From Istiophorus platypterus (taxonomy: Eukaryota; Chordata; Actinopteri; Istiophoriformes; Istiophoridae): a stretch of DNA of 64,000 nucleotides. Location of the stretch: positions 12,181,027 to 12,245,026 of the forward strand of contig CM029126.1 in assembly GCA_016859345.1 (NCBI GenBank), given 5' to 3'. Below are positions 36,731 through 57,300 of the stretch, one piece after another; the first letter of the stretch is position 1, and each line of letters opens with the position of its first letter. The notes beneath the pieces were generated by a model. That model did no database searches. It was not told the origin of the DNA and worked only from the letters and a program-made list of their open reading frames with translations. A program made the translations under genes and the position numbers.

Positions 36731-39700
36731 ATGTGGCAGGCTGTGGCTCTTTGGTTGTTGATACTCACGACTCTGCTCCGGGGTGAGTGACTTTGAGTAA
36801 GAATCTGTTCGAACAAGTGTGTGTTTTCGATGCGAGCTGTATATACTACATGTACTCTTTAATGTCTGTGCCACCGGGCAGTCTGTTTGTTATGACTGTG
36901 CGCACAGCAGCTTACTCAGGCAGTGGGAGAGTGTCTGTTGGTGTTCAGCCAGACAGAAAAAACAGATTTATTTTTATGATGAGCAAGCAACAGTATGAAA
37001 TGTAATTCTCTTTACTGCAGATTCCATAGCTGAGATGTGCATTTTTTGTTATGTTATAGACAATAGATAGATAGATAGATAGATAGATAGATCGATAGAT
37101 AGATAGATATTTATATTATTTATTGCTTAGTTATTGAATATAGATTTGACACCACACAGTGACTACATTAATCTTACACCATTTACTGTAGTGTTTGGAA
37201 AGTTGTAAGGTTGTTTGGCATTACGGAGCTATTCTAACTGCACAGTAGTAGTTTCTTCTTAACCATTTCACTGTGCCTCTTACATCCACAAATGATGGCT
37301 ACCCTCCGCTTCAAAGTAATTGTCTTGCGGAATAGACCGTGCATTGAAGCCCTTGGTGGAGTTATAAGGAGGAGAGGCAAAGTTCCCTGCTTTCATCGTC
37401 GTGAGTGCTGTGTCTGTCTGTGTGGGGTGTTTCAGTGTTTAATGGCCTCACTATTTTCTGCATGGAATGAAAGTGACGTTTTTACAGCAGTTGAAAGACT
37501 CTGACTGTCTGCTGGTGATCAATTCAGAGAAGTAATTGATTAGGAGGGCTGGGGTTGTTCTCTCTGCTCTCATTTTTCTCCCTGTCTCCTCTCTTTCTCT
37601 TGCAGATTTGAATTCTATGCTCTGTCCTTATTTTCTGTGTCATCAACATTATCATAGAGTATATCTTTAAATATCTCTAAAACTTTGCCTCCAAATATAC
37701 AGTATTACCAAAAACCCACCCGCTGTTTTACCTCCATTGGAGCATGTCTACTTATTTGCTGTGTTTCTTCTCTGTTCATTCACCCCCAACTCTATCAGTG
37801 TAATCATACCGTTTTTCTGCTATTGCTCTCCCTTCAGTGCTTTCTCGTTGTCTTTCCTGACAGTAACTCACTTTTTCTCTGGCTCTTCTTTTATTTTTTC
37901 CCATTTTCCGCCCTCTCTCTTCCCCTCCATTAACCTCCCTCACCATCCCCTGTCCAGTCTCATTGCAGGGTCCTCACCAGCGCTTTCTGCTCAGGGAGCT
38001 GCTGAGAGACTACAACCCGATGGAGAGACCGGTGGCGAACGACTCCCAGACTCTCACTGTTCAATTCTCCTTTACCTTAATGCAGGTCATGGATGTGGTA
38101 TGTATGGCATGTAATTGCATTGTTACAATCACACAATACATACAAACAATAAATATACCCTGGTAGAACATCAAAGAAAATATAATTTAAAGATGTGTTG
38201 GTCTCTGTATTTGTTCCTCCTCTCCGTACTGGCAGTGTAAGGATTCCCTCATAATGCAGTCCCAATGTAAAAGTGCATTCTAAAGTTCAGCTTAAGCTAA
38301 TATGCATTAGTCAAAACAAATGGGTATCTCCCAGACTTTAATTTGGCACGTGTCTCCATGGTGCAGTGTTTGCTTGCAGAGCAGCAGTGTAGGGACACAA
38401 AGAAGAAATTTCATACGAAAAAGAATGTAACTTGATTTTCAGGCTGCGGAAGCTGTTTACATTAAATAAAGCCAAATGCAGAAATTTATTTTAACATAGA
38501 AACAGGACCATGAATTGTGTCCCCATCACTTACACTGGAATTGTATTAGAAAGGAATCGCTTAGGGATCTCCAGAATGGAAAGGAGGAACAACTGCGGTG
38601 ACTAAAAACTCCTCAAATGTACATGTAGGCATGAGAATATTGTTTTAAGAAATAATTAAAAGTCTGAGCCTATCCTTAAATAATTAAATTGCCTTTTCTC
38701 TCATTTGCTTTGTGTTATCCAAGGATGAAAAGAATCAGATCCTAACCACAAATGCCTGGCTGCAGATGGTGAGTATAATGATAGATAGTAATAATTTGAT
38801 ATTGATCTGTGTAGTGAGAAGTTTTTTGCATGCTCCCCAACCTCATGCAGAAACAGACGCACAGTATCCTCTCAGATGCTGGTTGGGACGGATATGCAGT
38901 TCAAGCTGTGTGCAGAATAAACTGAAATAACAATAGTAACATTTCATAATAGAAAATCAGAATGACAGTGTGTGTCTTATCTATGTCTGTGTATATTTAT
39001 TTGAGGGTTTTTTTTTTGGCTCATATGTAAATCCTGTGTTGTGCTTGTGTCTCCCAGCAGTGGTATGACCACTACCTCCAGTGGAACCAATCAGAGTATC
39101 CTGGAGTGAAGAACCTCCGTTTCACTCCGGACCAGGTCTGGACACCTGATATATTGCTTTACAACAGGTATATGACATATAATCACACACACCAACAGAG
39201 GCTTCTGCTTAGCTTTACCCCTTCTTATCACCCCCTTTTATTATGTGTTACTATCCTTCAGTGCTCATGATAAGTTTGACGCTACCTTTAAGACCAATGT
39301 CCTGGTGAACTCCAGTGGCTTCTGTGAGTATCTGCCACCAGGTGAGTTTTTATTAATCAGCACCTTGTCTCAAACCCAAACTCCATCATCAGTCATTCTC
39401 TGTACATAGTTCATGCATTACTCATGCTGCAGCAGATTAATTCTAAGAATGTTTACTGCACTCAAAAATTTTCCTCTTTGCTTATTTCCACCTGGCTGCA
39501 CCAAATGTTATTAACTGAGCCCCCCCCAACCCCCAATTACATCTTGGGATGATTTTAGTTGACTTAAATATTACTTTCCCTTCACTGTGAACTTTTTTCT
39601 CCTGTTCTGCTTTTCAAGGAATATTTGTCAGCACATGTAATGTGGATGTGAGATGGTTTCCATTTGACATCCAGCGCTGTGAGCTGAAGTTTGGCTCTTG

Positions 39701-42429
39701 GACATTTGATGGCTGGCTGCTGGACATCCAGATGAAGGAGGCAGATGTATCAGGATACATGCGCAACGGAGAGTGGGACCTACTGGGTAAGACATGCTGC
39801 TGAGCCCCTGCATGAAAAACTGTGTTGTTTAGTAACTGTGCCATTGAATATGGTAACTGAGAAGACCTTTTAGATTAGAGGTTAATTAGATTGATATTTA
39901 GATGTCAGATGTTGATTTTAGAAGAAGTCAGACTGTGCCTAATAAACATTTCATTGAATGAAAATAAAGTGGAAATACGCTTTGATGTTTTTATGTGTTT
40001 TAGGCACTTACAGTATACTACAGCATTTTAATTCCTGCAGAAACAGTTCATGATTTTAAAAAGTCAGATGTTTCTTTCTGCACCCGGTTACAGTTCTTTT
40101 CCATAACATCTTTTTATGATGCTGGTCCTACATTATGTATTGTTGTCTTGCTTTCTCAGCCCCAGCGATGTTTTCTGAATTATAATGTCATCTTTGCTGT
40201 GTGTGTGTCTGTCCCTGTCCTCCCAGAGGTCCCTGGAGGTCGTAATGAGGTTTTCTATGAGTGCTGTGCAGAGCCCTACCCCGATGTTACTTTTGTGGTG
40301 ACACTACGGAGGAGGACCTTGTTTTATGCTCTCAACCTCCTAATCCCATGTGTGCTCCTCTCCTCCATGACCCTGCTGGTCTTTCTGCTCCCTGCCAACT
40401 CTGGGGAGAAGATCAGCCTTGGTGAGGAATAGAAAAAGGATTGAGAATAAGAACGGGGATGACGGATGGTATGACAGCAAGAGAATGGAAAACAAGAGAT
40501 CATCTGCTAAAAGATAAAATATATTTCTAGTTTCAGATTCTATCCGTTGACTTTTACTTCACTTTCACTATTTAAATTTTCACTCACAACTCTCAATCAG
40601 TTATACAGAGCATGCATGGTGTCAGGAGGGCTGAGGCGGAGGCAAGCAGTGACAGAGAAAAGACAAAGATAGAAAAGCCAGGAGGGAAGATGAGAGAGTA
40701 AAATCGAATGAGTATCCTAGGAGTGTCGGAAAGACAGATGATTGTGGTGAGAAGTCAAGTGCAGCATACCAAATATACTGTTCGACTAAGTGTACTCATG
40801 TACTTTCATCCCTCAAGGATTCTCTCTTCTTTTTTCTCTGCAACCCACGACTCCCTGGCATCTTTGTCTGCCTGCAGGCATCACGGTTCTGCTTTCTCTG
40901 ACTGTCTTCATGCTGATGGTTGCAGAGATTATGCCCGCCACTTCAGATTCTGTACCACTGATAGGTCAGTTGTTATTTTTTTCCATGCACATTTGTATCT
41001 GTGGGATTTTGGGATTTTTGGGGGCACTAACATTTTTCATAGCATATAGATTGTCCACACTCTCATGAGTAAAAAGTGTTCTGTCACAGGCCAGTACTTT
41101 GCCAGCACCATGGTGATTGTAGGGATGTCAGTAGTAGCCACAGTCATTGTCCTCCAGTTCCATCACCACAACCCAAACAGCGGACACATGCCACATTGGG
41201 TAAGTTACAATGATGATATAAAAGTAAATGTTATTTATGGAGCAATTTTATGAACAGTATTGAAAACAAAATTTCAAAGTAAGTGTCAAAATAAATCCAA
41301 ATTTGATCAAGTACAATGAAATACTAAATAAAACCATAATAAAACCAGACAAGCTTACAGTTGTTAAAACCATTGGAATGAAACAAAAAAAACCCCAGAA
41401 TGCCAAATTAATTAAAATGAGGGCAAATAATATGATACAGATGTGGTTTGAGAAGTGATTTAAACAAGGAAAAAGACTCAGCTAAGCAGAACTTCTCAGG
41501 ACTCGACCACATCTCTTCACTCACCCCGTATATCTCCTTGTCAGGTGCACTTGGTTCTGCTGCAGTGGGTTCCTTGGTTCTTGCGGATGAAACGTCCAGG
41601 CGAAGGAGTGGAGCCTACTCTTCCCAACAGCCAGACAGACTCTCAGAGCAAGACCCTGTCCTCCCCCACCACCACCGCTACTACCACCACCATCCCCACC
41701 CCAGTGCTCTCCATCCTTCCACAGAGCCTCAACTCCCTGCAGGCCAGCCTTGCCCAGCTCAACCTGCCTCTATCACTACCACTGCATCACAGGCCAAACT
41801 CCCAGGCTGTTATCCTCCCTAATCCAAGCCACAGAGGTCCCAGCCCCAATCCACAACCCCAGCCTAATGGTCATCTGCCTTACATGGGCCCCCAGACCTT
41901 CCAGACTATGGCAGAACTGCAGCCAGTTCAGGGGGGTAGAACCATCAGTCATGGCAGGGTTAACAGTGGACTAGCTGGAGGAGAAGGAGAGGGAGCAACA
42001 GCAGTAGGAGGACCAGCTGTAGATACACCTATCCATCAAAATTTCCCAGCTTCCAAGTTCGGGAACCCCATACAGGAACCTCCAGTGTCCCCAGACCCTG
42101 ATAGATCAATCACATCCTCTGGACTCTGTGGTTTAGAGGCTGGGGCTGGAGCAGGGAGATCAGCTGCTATGCATATCCGCAGCAGTGTGATTCGATCTGT
42201 GGCAGTGGACGACCAGCTGCAGGCTCTTCTGGTGGAGGTGCAGTTCTTAGTCGAACGTGTTCGTGAGCAGGACCGGCAGTTAAGTTTGGCAGAGCAGTGG
42301 CAGTTTGCTGCCGCTGTCATTGACCGCCTGTGCCTGGTGGGATTCAGTGTTTTCAACATCATCTGTACCATTGCTATTCTCATGGCTGCACCCAACTTTG
42401 GAGAAGCACTGTCAAAGGATTTTCTCTGA
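36731..42429 (+). CDS. chrna11: alpha7-type neuronal nicotinic acetylcholine receptor subunit (probably chrna11), complete, 10 exons
   Basis: A pentameric ligand-gated cation channel subunit of the alpha7/alpha8/alpha11 group. Exons: 36731-36782 (signal peptide), 37958-38097, 38724-38768, 39058-39167, 39262-39341, 39619-39786, 40227-40421, 40878-40964, 41090-41199, 41545-42429. Lengths of exons 2-9 (140, 45, 110, 80, 168, 195, 87, 110) follow the alpha7 pattern as I recall it, and the frame is continuous for 623 residues. Visible hallmarks: MERPVANDSQ near the mature N-terminus; WLQMQW; PDILLYNSA; the Cys-loop with 13 residues between cysteines; loop B GSWTFDGW; loop C FYECCAEPYPD with vicinal cysteines, which makes it an alpha subunit; M2 GEKISLGITVLLSLTVFML; and M4 ending in NFGEALSKDFL. 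Three N-glycosylation sequons (NDS, NQS, NSS) are present. The M3-M4 loop is Pro/Ser/Thr/Gln-rich and much longer than in human alpha7 (502 residues total). The chrna11 symbol is tentative: sequence shows the alpha7 group, and the location beside adar favours the fish alpha11 gene over chrna7. Confidence 0.9.
37064..37110. repeat. (GATA)n microsatellite in receptor intron 1
   Basis: About 11 GATA units with one GATC variant, inside intron 1 of the nicotinic receptor gene. Confidence 0.9.
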
Positions 42430-43742
42430 GAGGCCTTTGAGAGAGAAGGAGATGTTAAAGGATAATATAGATAAGGATTTGTTGGAAGCACAACTGCTGT
42501 TAATGACACTGCGACATATAACGGCAGCTATTAACTATAAAGTGAGTTGGATTGGACTGCGGCACATGTGGAGGCGACTGTGATATAGAAATATTACAGT
42601 TAATTTTCTTTCTTTCTGATAGAGTATACCAGGTCATGCTCACATTTACTGTTCACATGTTTACTGTTTTTTGCAGTGGTTTCATCCAAATATCTTATTG
42701 ATATAAAATCATCCAAGAATTGATGTAAAAACTGGAAAGCATGACTTTACTAGATTTGTGAAGTAATTGTGCTGCTCTTAGAGATGCAACATGAAGTTGT
42801 TCAGATGGATAATTACACTGATGCACCGCATGTTAAATGGTAGAGCTTTTACACAGAAGCCAGATTCCTTAAATAGTTAAAACTTCTTTTTTTTTAGATT
42901 GAAGTTTGCTATTTGCTGATCTTGCATTGATTGCCAATGGGGACCCCAAAGGGGCTTTCTGATGATTTGCATAGGCCAATTTCTCTGTGCCGTCATGAAA
43001 TAGATTCTTTCTCAAATATAAATAATACTGAAGTGCAAAAATTTTGTCAGCAATGAGGGTTTTTTTTCTCTAGGGTGAAGGAGATTCAATTTAGTTTGCA
43101 ATCTAATTTGTTTTCTCAAGGTTTTCATTTAATAGTATGTCCAAATCATTATTATCAGTATTTTCCCACTTGAATACTTTCAGAAACTGAAAACAGTAAA
43201 AGCCATTTTCATTAAGCCTGAAAATCATCCATGTAATGGGATGACAGTGTTGGAGATTTATTTCTGTGTAACCTTCAACAGTCATGTCAGATTCATATTA
43301 AACTGTAGTGCTTACTTTGAAGCAGAAATGCACTAATATCCCAAGAAAAAAAGTAGCCAACATATTACCAGAGGGATCTTTTGTATCTTTTGTCATTTAT
43401 CTTCTATAAAACAACAAAGTGCAGAGGTGATATCTGACATGAAAAGGCCGAAACCATACAAGCAAGCAGCAGCTGAATTACATACTTTAAAGCTCCAGTT
43501 TTTATTTGTAATGTGGGACATTATTGTCTTCCTGTGCAGGCATTGATGAGGTTCAGATTGCAGTGAAAAATCATAGGTCATGTCAGCTGTCCAGGAATCA
43601 TTTTTCACAAGGCTTTTAATCTAAAAAGAAATTTAATCTGTATGGCCCTGGCTTTGAATGTTGATGATGATATAGATTTTCTAGAAGTGTTGCACATTTG
43701 AATGCCAATATGCTGTGATTGACTGAGCTGTAAACATTGTGA

Positions 43743-43748
43743 AATAAA
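43743..43748 (+). terminator. candidate poly(A) signal of the nicotinic receptor gene
   Basis: AATAAA on the plus strand about 1.3 kb past the receptor stop codon at 42429. The intervening DNA contains no gene I recognise and could be 3' UTR. It is assigned by motif and position only; an earlier variant signal is possible. Confidence 0.3.
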
Positions 43749-46700
43749 CTGTCTTGTCTTTTGTACTCTCTTGACACGTATTAGGTTTTCTATTCTCTGG
43801 TTGGGGGGGCAGAGAGAGGAAAGGGAAGATGGGGGCAATGAAGCATAGCAATGGAGAGGGCAAAAGGAAGAAAAAGAGAGAGATGTTAATGGAGGACACT
43901 CAGAGAAGGAGAGGATGCAGAATGAAAGCGAGTGCAGAAAGAACAAGTTGGTTGAGAGACACATTGGAGGGAGGAAAATGTGCTGAGAAAGCCAGTAGGG
44001 ACCAATAAGGTTTTTACCTGATTGGTCATTAATGAGAAAGGGAAAGGAGGAATGGGAGGAGGAGGAGGAGGAGGAGGAGGAGGAGGAGGAGGGAATCCCC
44101 CCTCCTCCTGCTCCTCTGGGATGCTGCTGCCTTTGAACTGTACTTAGACCAGAATTTAAGGGTGACTGGATATATGTTCTAAATTGGCAGCAGGTGTGCA
44201 TCAGAATTTATGTGATGGATCTTGGCAAACATTCCTGTGTAAAATGACTGACTGTGAAATTATACAAAGTCTTTATGATGATTGAATTTCTCTAATTTGC
44301 TGTACTCAAACCTCCAGCCCCTGAGGCTATTAATTTGGCTTTCAACTTTTTCATCTTAATTACACTATATGCCGACATAGTAGCTCACTGTTGGAGCAAT
44401 TTACTATGCATTTTGGTGTTGTACCGAGCTACTTTTGTGTGTATTACTGGAGGGGCTGCTGAGAGATGCAATACAGCACAGGTAATAAATCTGAGATAGT
44501 CTCCTCCAGAAACTCATTTGTCCACCTGCTCCATGTCGACAGATCTTGCAGAGCTGTTCGTTCAGTGGAGAAGCAAACCGAGTCGTACACACACAGCAGG
44601 TGAGTGGGATGCTGAAAATGCGTCTTATGTATCAAGGGGTCAGTGCAATGTATGAATGCAGTTGACGCACTGATTTGCAGACACAAACCACAGACACGTG
44701 GAGCAGTGTCAACAGAAACCCACTCGCACATCAAGTTGGTAAAGTAAGGACCCTGCTGAAGACCCAATGCAGCGACCAGGTACAATCATGAAGCTCTCTG
44801 TCTTTGTCAGTTCTCACACACACGTCACCATTCACTTACACTGCTGCTTGTGCAGTGCTGTCTATTCTGTATTGGGTTTGCTCATGTGGAAAAAAAAACT
44901 AACAAGGGTGGGAATATGGGAGACAGGAGAAATACCTGATATAATTAATATGCTGTATTTTATTTGAGTCTGGTCACTTGAGAATGTTAAAAAGCTGCTG
45001 AAATGAAAATTAAGACTATGACTACATAATAATGCTAATTTATTTGGTTTACCCAGCCATTTCTAGTCTGTCAGCTTTTCACACTTTGAGAGTGATAATG
45101 AAATGGGAGCATCCCAGACAGGTTGCCAGCCCATCATAAGCTTCCCACAGACATTCAAACTCCCCCTGACTGCATGTTTTTGCAATGTATAAGGAAACTG
45201 TAGAAAATTCACCAGCTCAGGTATTTTTGGGGATATTTATAATTTTTTATCATTAAAAGCTACGCATCTGCATGTAATAAAGATACAATAAATGTAATAA
45301 AAATGATCAGCCCTGAAATCTGATCAGGTCTTAGCTTTTCAAAATTCAGATGTTCAAAGATATATCCTACACCACCTACAGTCAATACCTATTAATTACT
45401 GGGTGCAAACACTTGATGCAGGTCGATATAAAATGGCCACTTCAGTGCCTTTAGGGTAATTGTCTCCCAGATCTCATTAAAAGATACTGGAGTTGGGGAG
45501 AGAAGATGAAGGCAAAGGTTAGAGAGGCAAAAAGAATACAGACGCAAAGGGGAGAATGAGCGTAAAATCATCTTTAGCCATCTGATAAATATCAAGCAGC
45601 TCCCACATACATTTGTTGTCTCAGGTTCCAACACAATGTTAAATCGGATACCAAAACAACAAAAACTTTGAATCAATAAATCGGTTTATTTAAAAGAATA
45701 TGTTACAATTTATTACAGTAAGCGACGTAACCAAACACTTTGTCATAAATTTTACATTTCAACATGTCAAAATAACCTGCAGGTTGTCAATCTCTCTCAT
45801 CTTCTGAACATGATTCTTTTAAAGCCTGTCCACATTAGATGAAAAACTAAACAGAGATGCTGAATTTAACATTGTATCTTAGTAATATAAATAATGCAAA
45901 TGACTCCTGACTTTGGTCAGAATGAGAGAGAGAAAGAGAGAGAGAGATGGGCCAAAGAGAGCATACACTTGAAGGTGGGCAGATCAGACAATGTCAGACA
46001 AATGACTGCTTCAGACATGGTTCAGTAAACAGACAGGAATCCCGGGAAATAGGTTTGGCCTTTAGGATTGCACATTCAGGCTCTCAATTAAACCTCTTTT
46101 ACACAACTACCACAGTCTGTTGAAGCTCATTATTCACCCAATATGGCTTTTTAAAACAGCACCATCATCATAACAAGTTATCTTAGTGACAGCCAGTGAT
46201 GTCAATCTACAACTCATTTACTTGCAGATTAAAAAAAAAGTGTCAATATACTCATAGGAATAGGAGTTAGATCTGGGCAGTAATTGAATATTATTTATTG
46301 ACATTTAGTGGCTTCATATCATGATCACATAACCTTACTTTTACAAGTTTCTGTTTATCGACTTAATGACTTAGAGCAAGTTTCAATTAAAAACTACTTT
46401 AAAAAATTACTTGGTGAAGTTTGTTTTGCACTTAAGTTTGACATGTTATGTATTACAGTGGAACAAAGGTCTTTGCTTTGACCAGTAATCCAAATAATTT
46501 GACACCTGATTTTGCAGTAATTAACCACATTATGATAAACAGTTTGTTGATTTTGGGATATATCCTTATTAACATGATGATAAAGATTTCAACCATATGA
46601 CCCAATCTTGATTGGAGGGCTCATCTCATAAAAGCTAGTAGCAAGTGAACGTGTTATATCTCCAGGATTAATTAGGAACTAAAGCATATATAGTGTCAGG

Positions 46701-48067
46701 TTATTGATGTGATTAATGGCTTAAGACAGTATTGCATCATCAGATAGTTATTTTATACCTTATTACATTATCATTATTACATTATTCTAAGAATAATGGG
46801 CTTACTTAGAAGGACAGTTTATTACGTTAGAATGCAGCTAGGTGATCAGTTGCTACGAAGCCTTTACTGAATGTACGAAGTGATCATATTTATCATGTTG
46901 ATGGAGAGTGGAAGCTGCTCTTTTTGCTCGGAAATCCTCGTCCCACTTAACCTGAATCTAGAGTGCAGAAGGGGTTTAACACTACAGGAATGTACCAGCT
47001 ACAGAGATAAATAGGGCTTGGTGGAAAGGCTATTTGAATTACGGGTCTATTATAAATCCTGGCTGAGCTCTCAGACACAAAGTAATCACTTCCAGCCAGA
47101 ATGCAGGTAGGAAGAGGAGGACCCCTGCTGTTTGGTCTGGGTAACACTAAACATAGCATACACTGCCACCTGACTGGTCACCCCTGCCCTACAGTGGCCT
47201 CATAACATGGAGAGTTAGCCCAATGTTACACATACATAAAAAATAAATGCATGGCTCTGCAAACTGCACACACTTTTTGCTTAGCAGTGCATTATCATAT
47301 AATAGTCAGTCAAAAATGAATGTAAACTAAATTAAGACCAGGCTTATTCCAATATTATGTCCACTACCTGCTTCTTAGTTTACATTTCCTACATCTGGAG
47401 GTTGTTAATACTGTTGGATAAAGTGCAACATTAGTCTAAAGTATAACGTGTCTGCTCATGTGTTAAAACCCTAAACACACCTAAATGTGTCAAACAGTCC
47501 TACAAAATGTCTGCTTTCTCTCTCCCTCCTCTCATTTGCCACATTAAAATGTTAATATCTTTCCTTTTATAAATGCAGATTTAGTGCCAATGTAAATTTG
47601 ACATAACTAAGCTGTGACTTACATTCTGAGGGCCTAACTCTGGTTGGTCTCTTGCTTTCTAGGTCCCCCTGCACACAAAGCTAAGGGAGACACTGCTACT
47701 CTTATCTGTAAACTGAGAAGTGTCTCCCTGAGGTCAACCCTCAATACTACTGATCAGTGTTATCTGTGTTCCTCTATACGAGCACTAACAGCTTTCACTT
47801 TCCCTTGTTAGTCCAACATGAATTCCTTATTCGCTACCACTTCTCATCCAAGTAGGACTAATTCAGAGGAGGCCTGAAACCTCCTTATTTGCATACAACA
47901 TCCCCCTTCAAGTCCCTGCTAATAAGAAAAAAAGGCTTGCATGAGTTTGCAACTCCAAGTCAGTAGACACCTCATTTCTTTTTGACAGAGCTCTGCTTAA
48001 TGCATGATTATGATGTGCTAGATTCAAGAGTTCCTTGTTCATGTGTCTGTAGCTTTTAAAGCTTTTG
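43749..48067. other. intergenic between receptor gene and snx27, no gene seen
   Basis: The two genes are convergent here: the receptor ends at 42429 and snx27 at 48265. The stretch holds a GGA repeat (44053-44092), a short AG repeat near 45930 and AT-rich DNA. No exon is supported. Confidence 0.5.
44053..44092. repeat. (GGA)n trinucleotide repeat
   Basis: About 13 GGA units. On the minus strand this yields a poly-serine frame with no other protein character; not a gene. Confidence 0.9.
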
Positions 48068-48086
48068 TTTATTTGATTTGTTTATT
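48068..48086 (-). terminator. snx27: snx27 candidate poly(A) signals (two AATAAA)
   Basis: Two AATAAA hexamers on the minus strand, at 48073-48068 and 48086-48081, about 180-200 bases past the snx27 stop codon at 48265. The pair implies a short 3' UTR. Assignment is by motif and position. Confidence 0.4.
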
Positions 48087-48264
48087 ACAGATGTTTCTTG
48101 GTTTGCATGTATCAGGGGTAGTTTCTCAGGTTGTAGTTGACAGAGTGTAAATGATGGACATGTAATTAATGGCTGACTGTTGCTGGGAGTGGGGCTGGAT
48201 GAGGACCAAAACTGAGCTGAGTCGATGGTGACGGTGTGTAGTTAAGAGGTAACAATCTCCCTTC

Positions 48265-56838
<8,574 letters not shown>

Positions 56839-57300
56839 TTTTTTTTTCCACCTCCACCACCACCACCACCACCACCACCTCCTCCCCCCTTTACGCTGTT
56901 TGTATCATCCGCTCCGGTTCGGCTAACATTAAATATTCCGCAAACATTAGCCGGCGGCGGCGGCGGGCTAATCAGCTCGGCTAGCCAAACTGACCGAGGC
57001 GCGGCCGGGAAAAGCCGAGAGAGCCCGATGATACGCGAGAGCGCCTCGGGGCGCGTTCCGTGTGGGTCACCTCAGACCCCTTAGTCGAGCGAGACTTCCT
57101 AGGAAGAAGACGCAGCTGGACGCGGACGGACCCAGAGTCGGGGTCGCCTCATCGTTGTGTTTATTCATCAGCGGGATTTCGCAAAAACGCGCAGGAAAAA
57201 GATGCGCACCGAACTCGGTGGAGGGTTTGGGCCCTGAGCCAGGGGAGCACGGCTGAAATCTTTTTTGGGGGCAGACACGGATAATTGTCCGGCCTATATT

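Noticed and set aside
37969..38097. Starting receptor exon 2 at the CAG at 37966-37968
   Set aside because: That acceptor would shift the frame after exon 1. The acceptor at 37957 keeps frame and gives VSLQGPHQR, matching alpha7.
36731..42429. Calling the receptor gene chrnb2 from its place next to adar
   Set aside because: The protein has vicinal loop C cysteines, alpha7-type M2 and alpha7 exon lengths, so it is an alpha7-group alpha subunit.
43605..44201. Minus-strand 198-codon open frame
   Set aside because: It depends on a GGA microsatellite (poly-Ser) and pyrimidine-rich DNA. No splice sites or recognisable domain.
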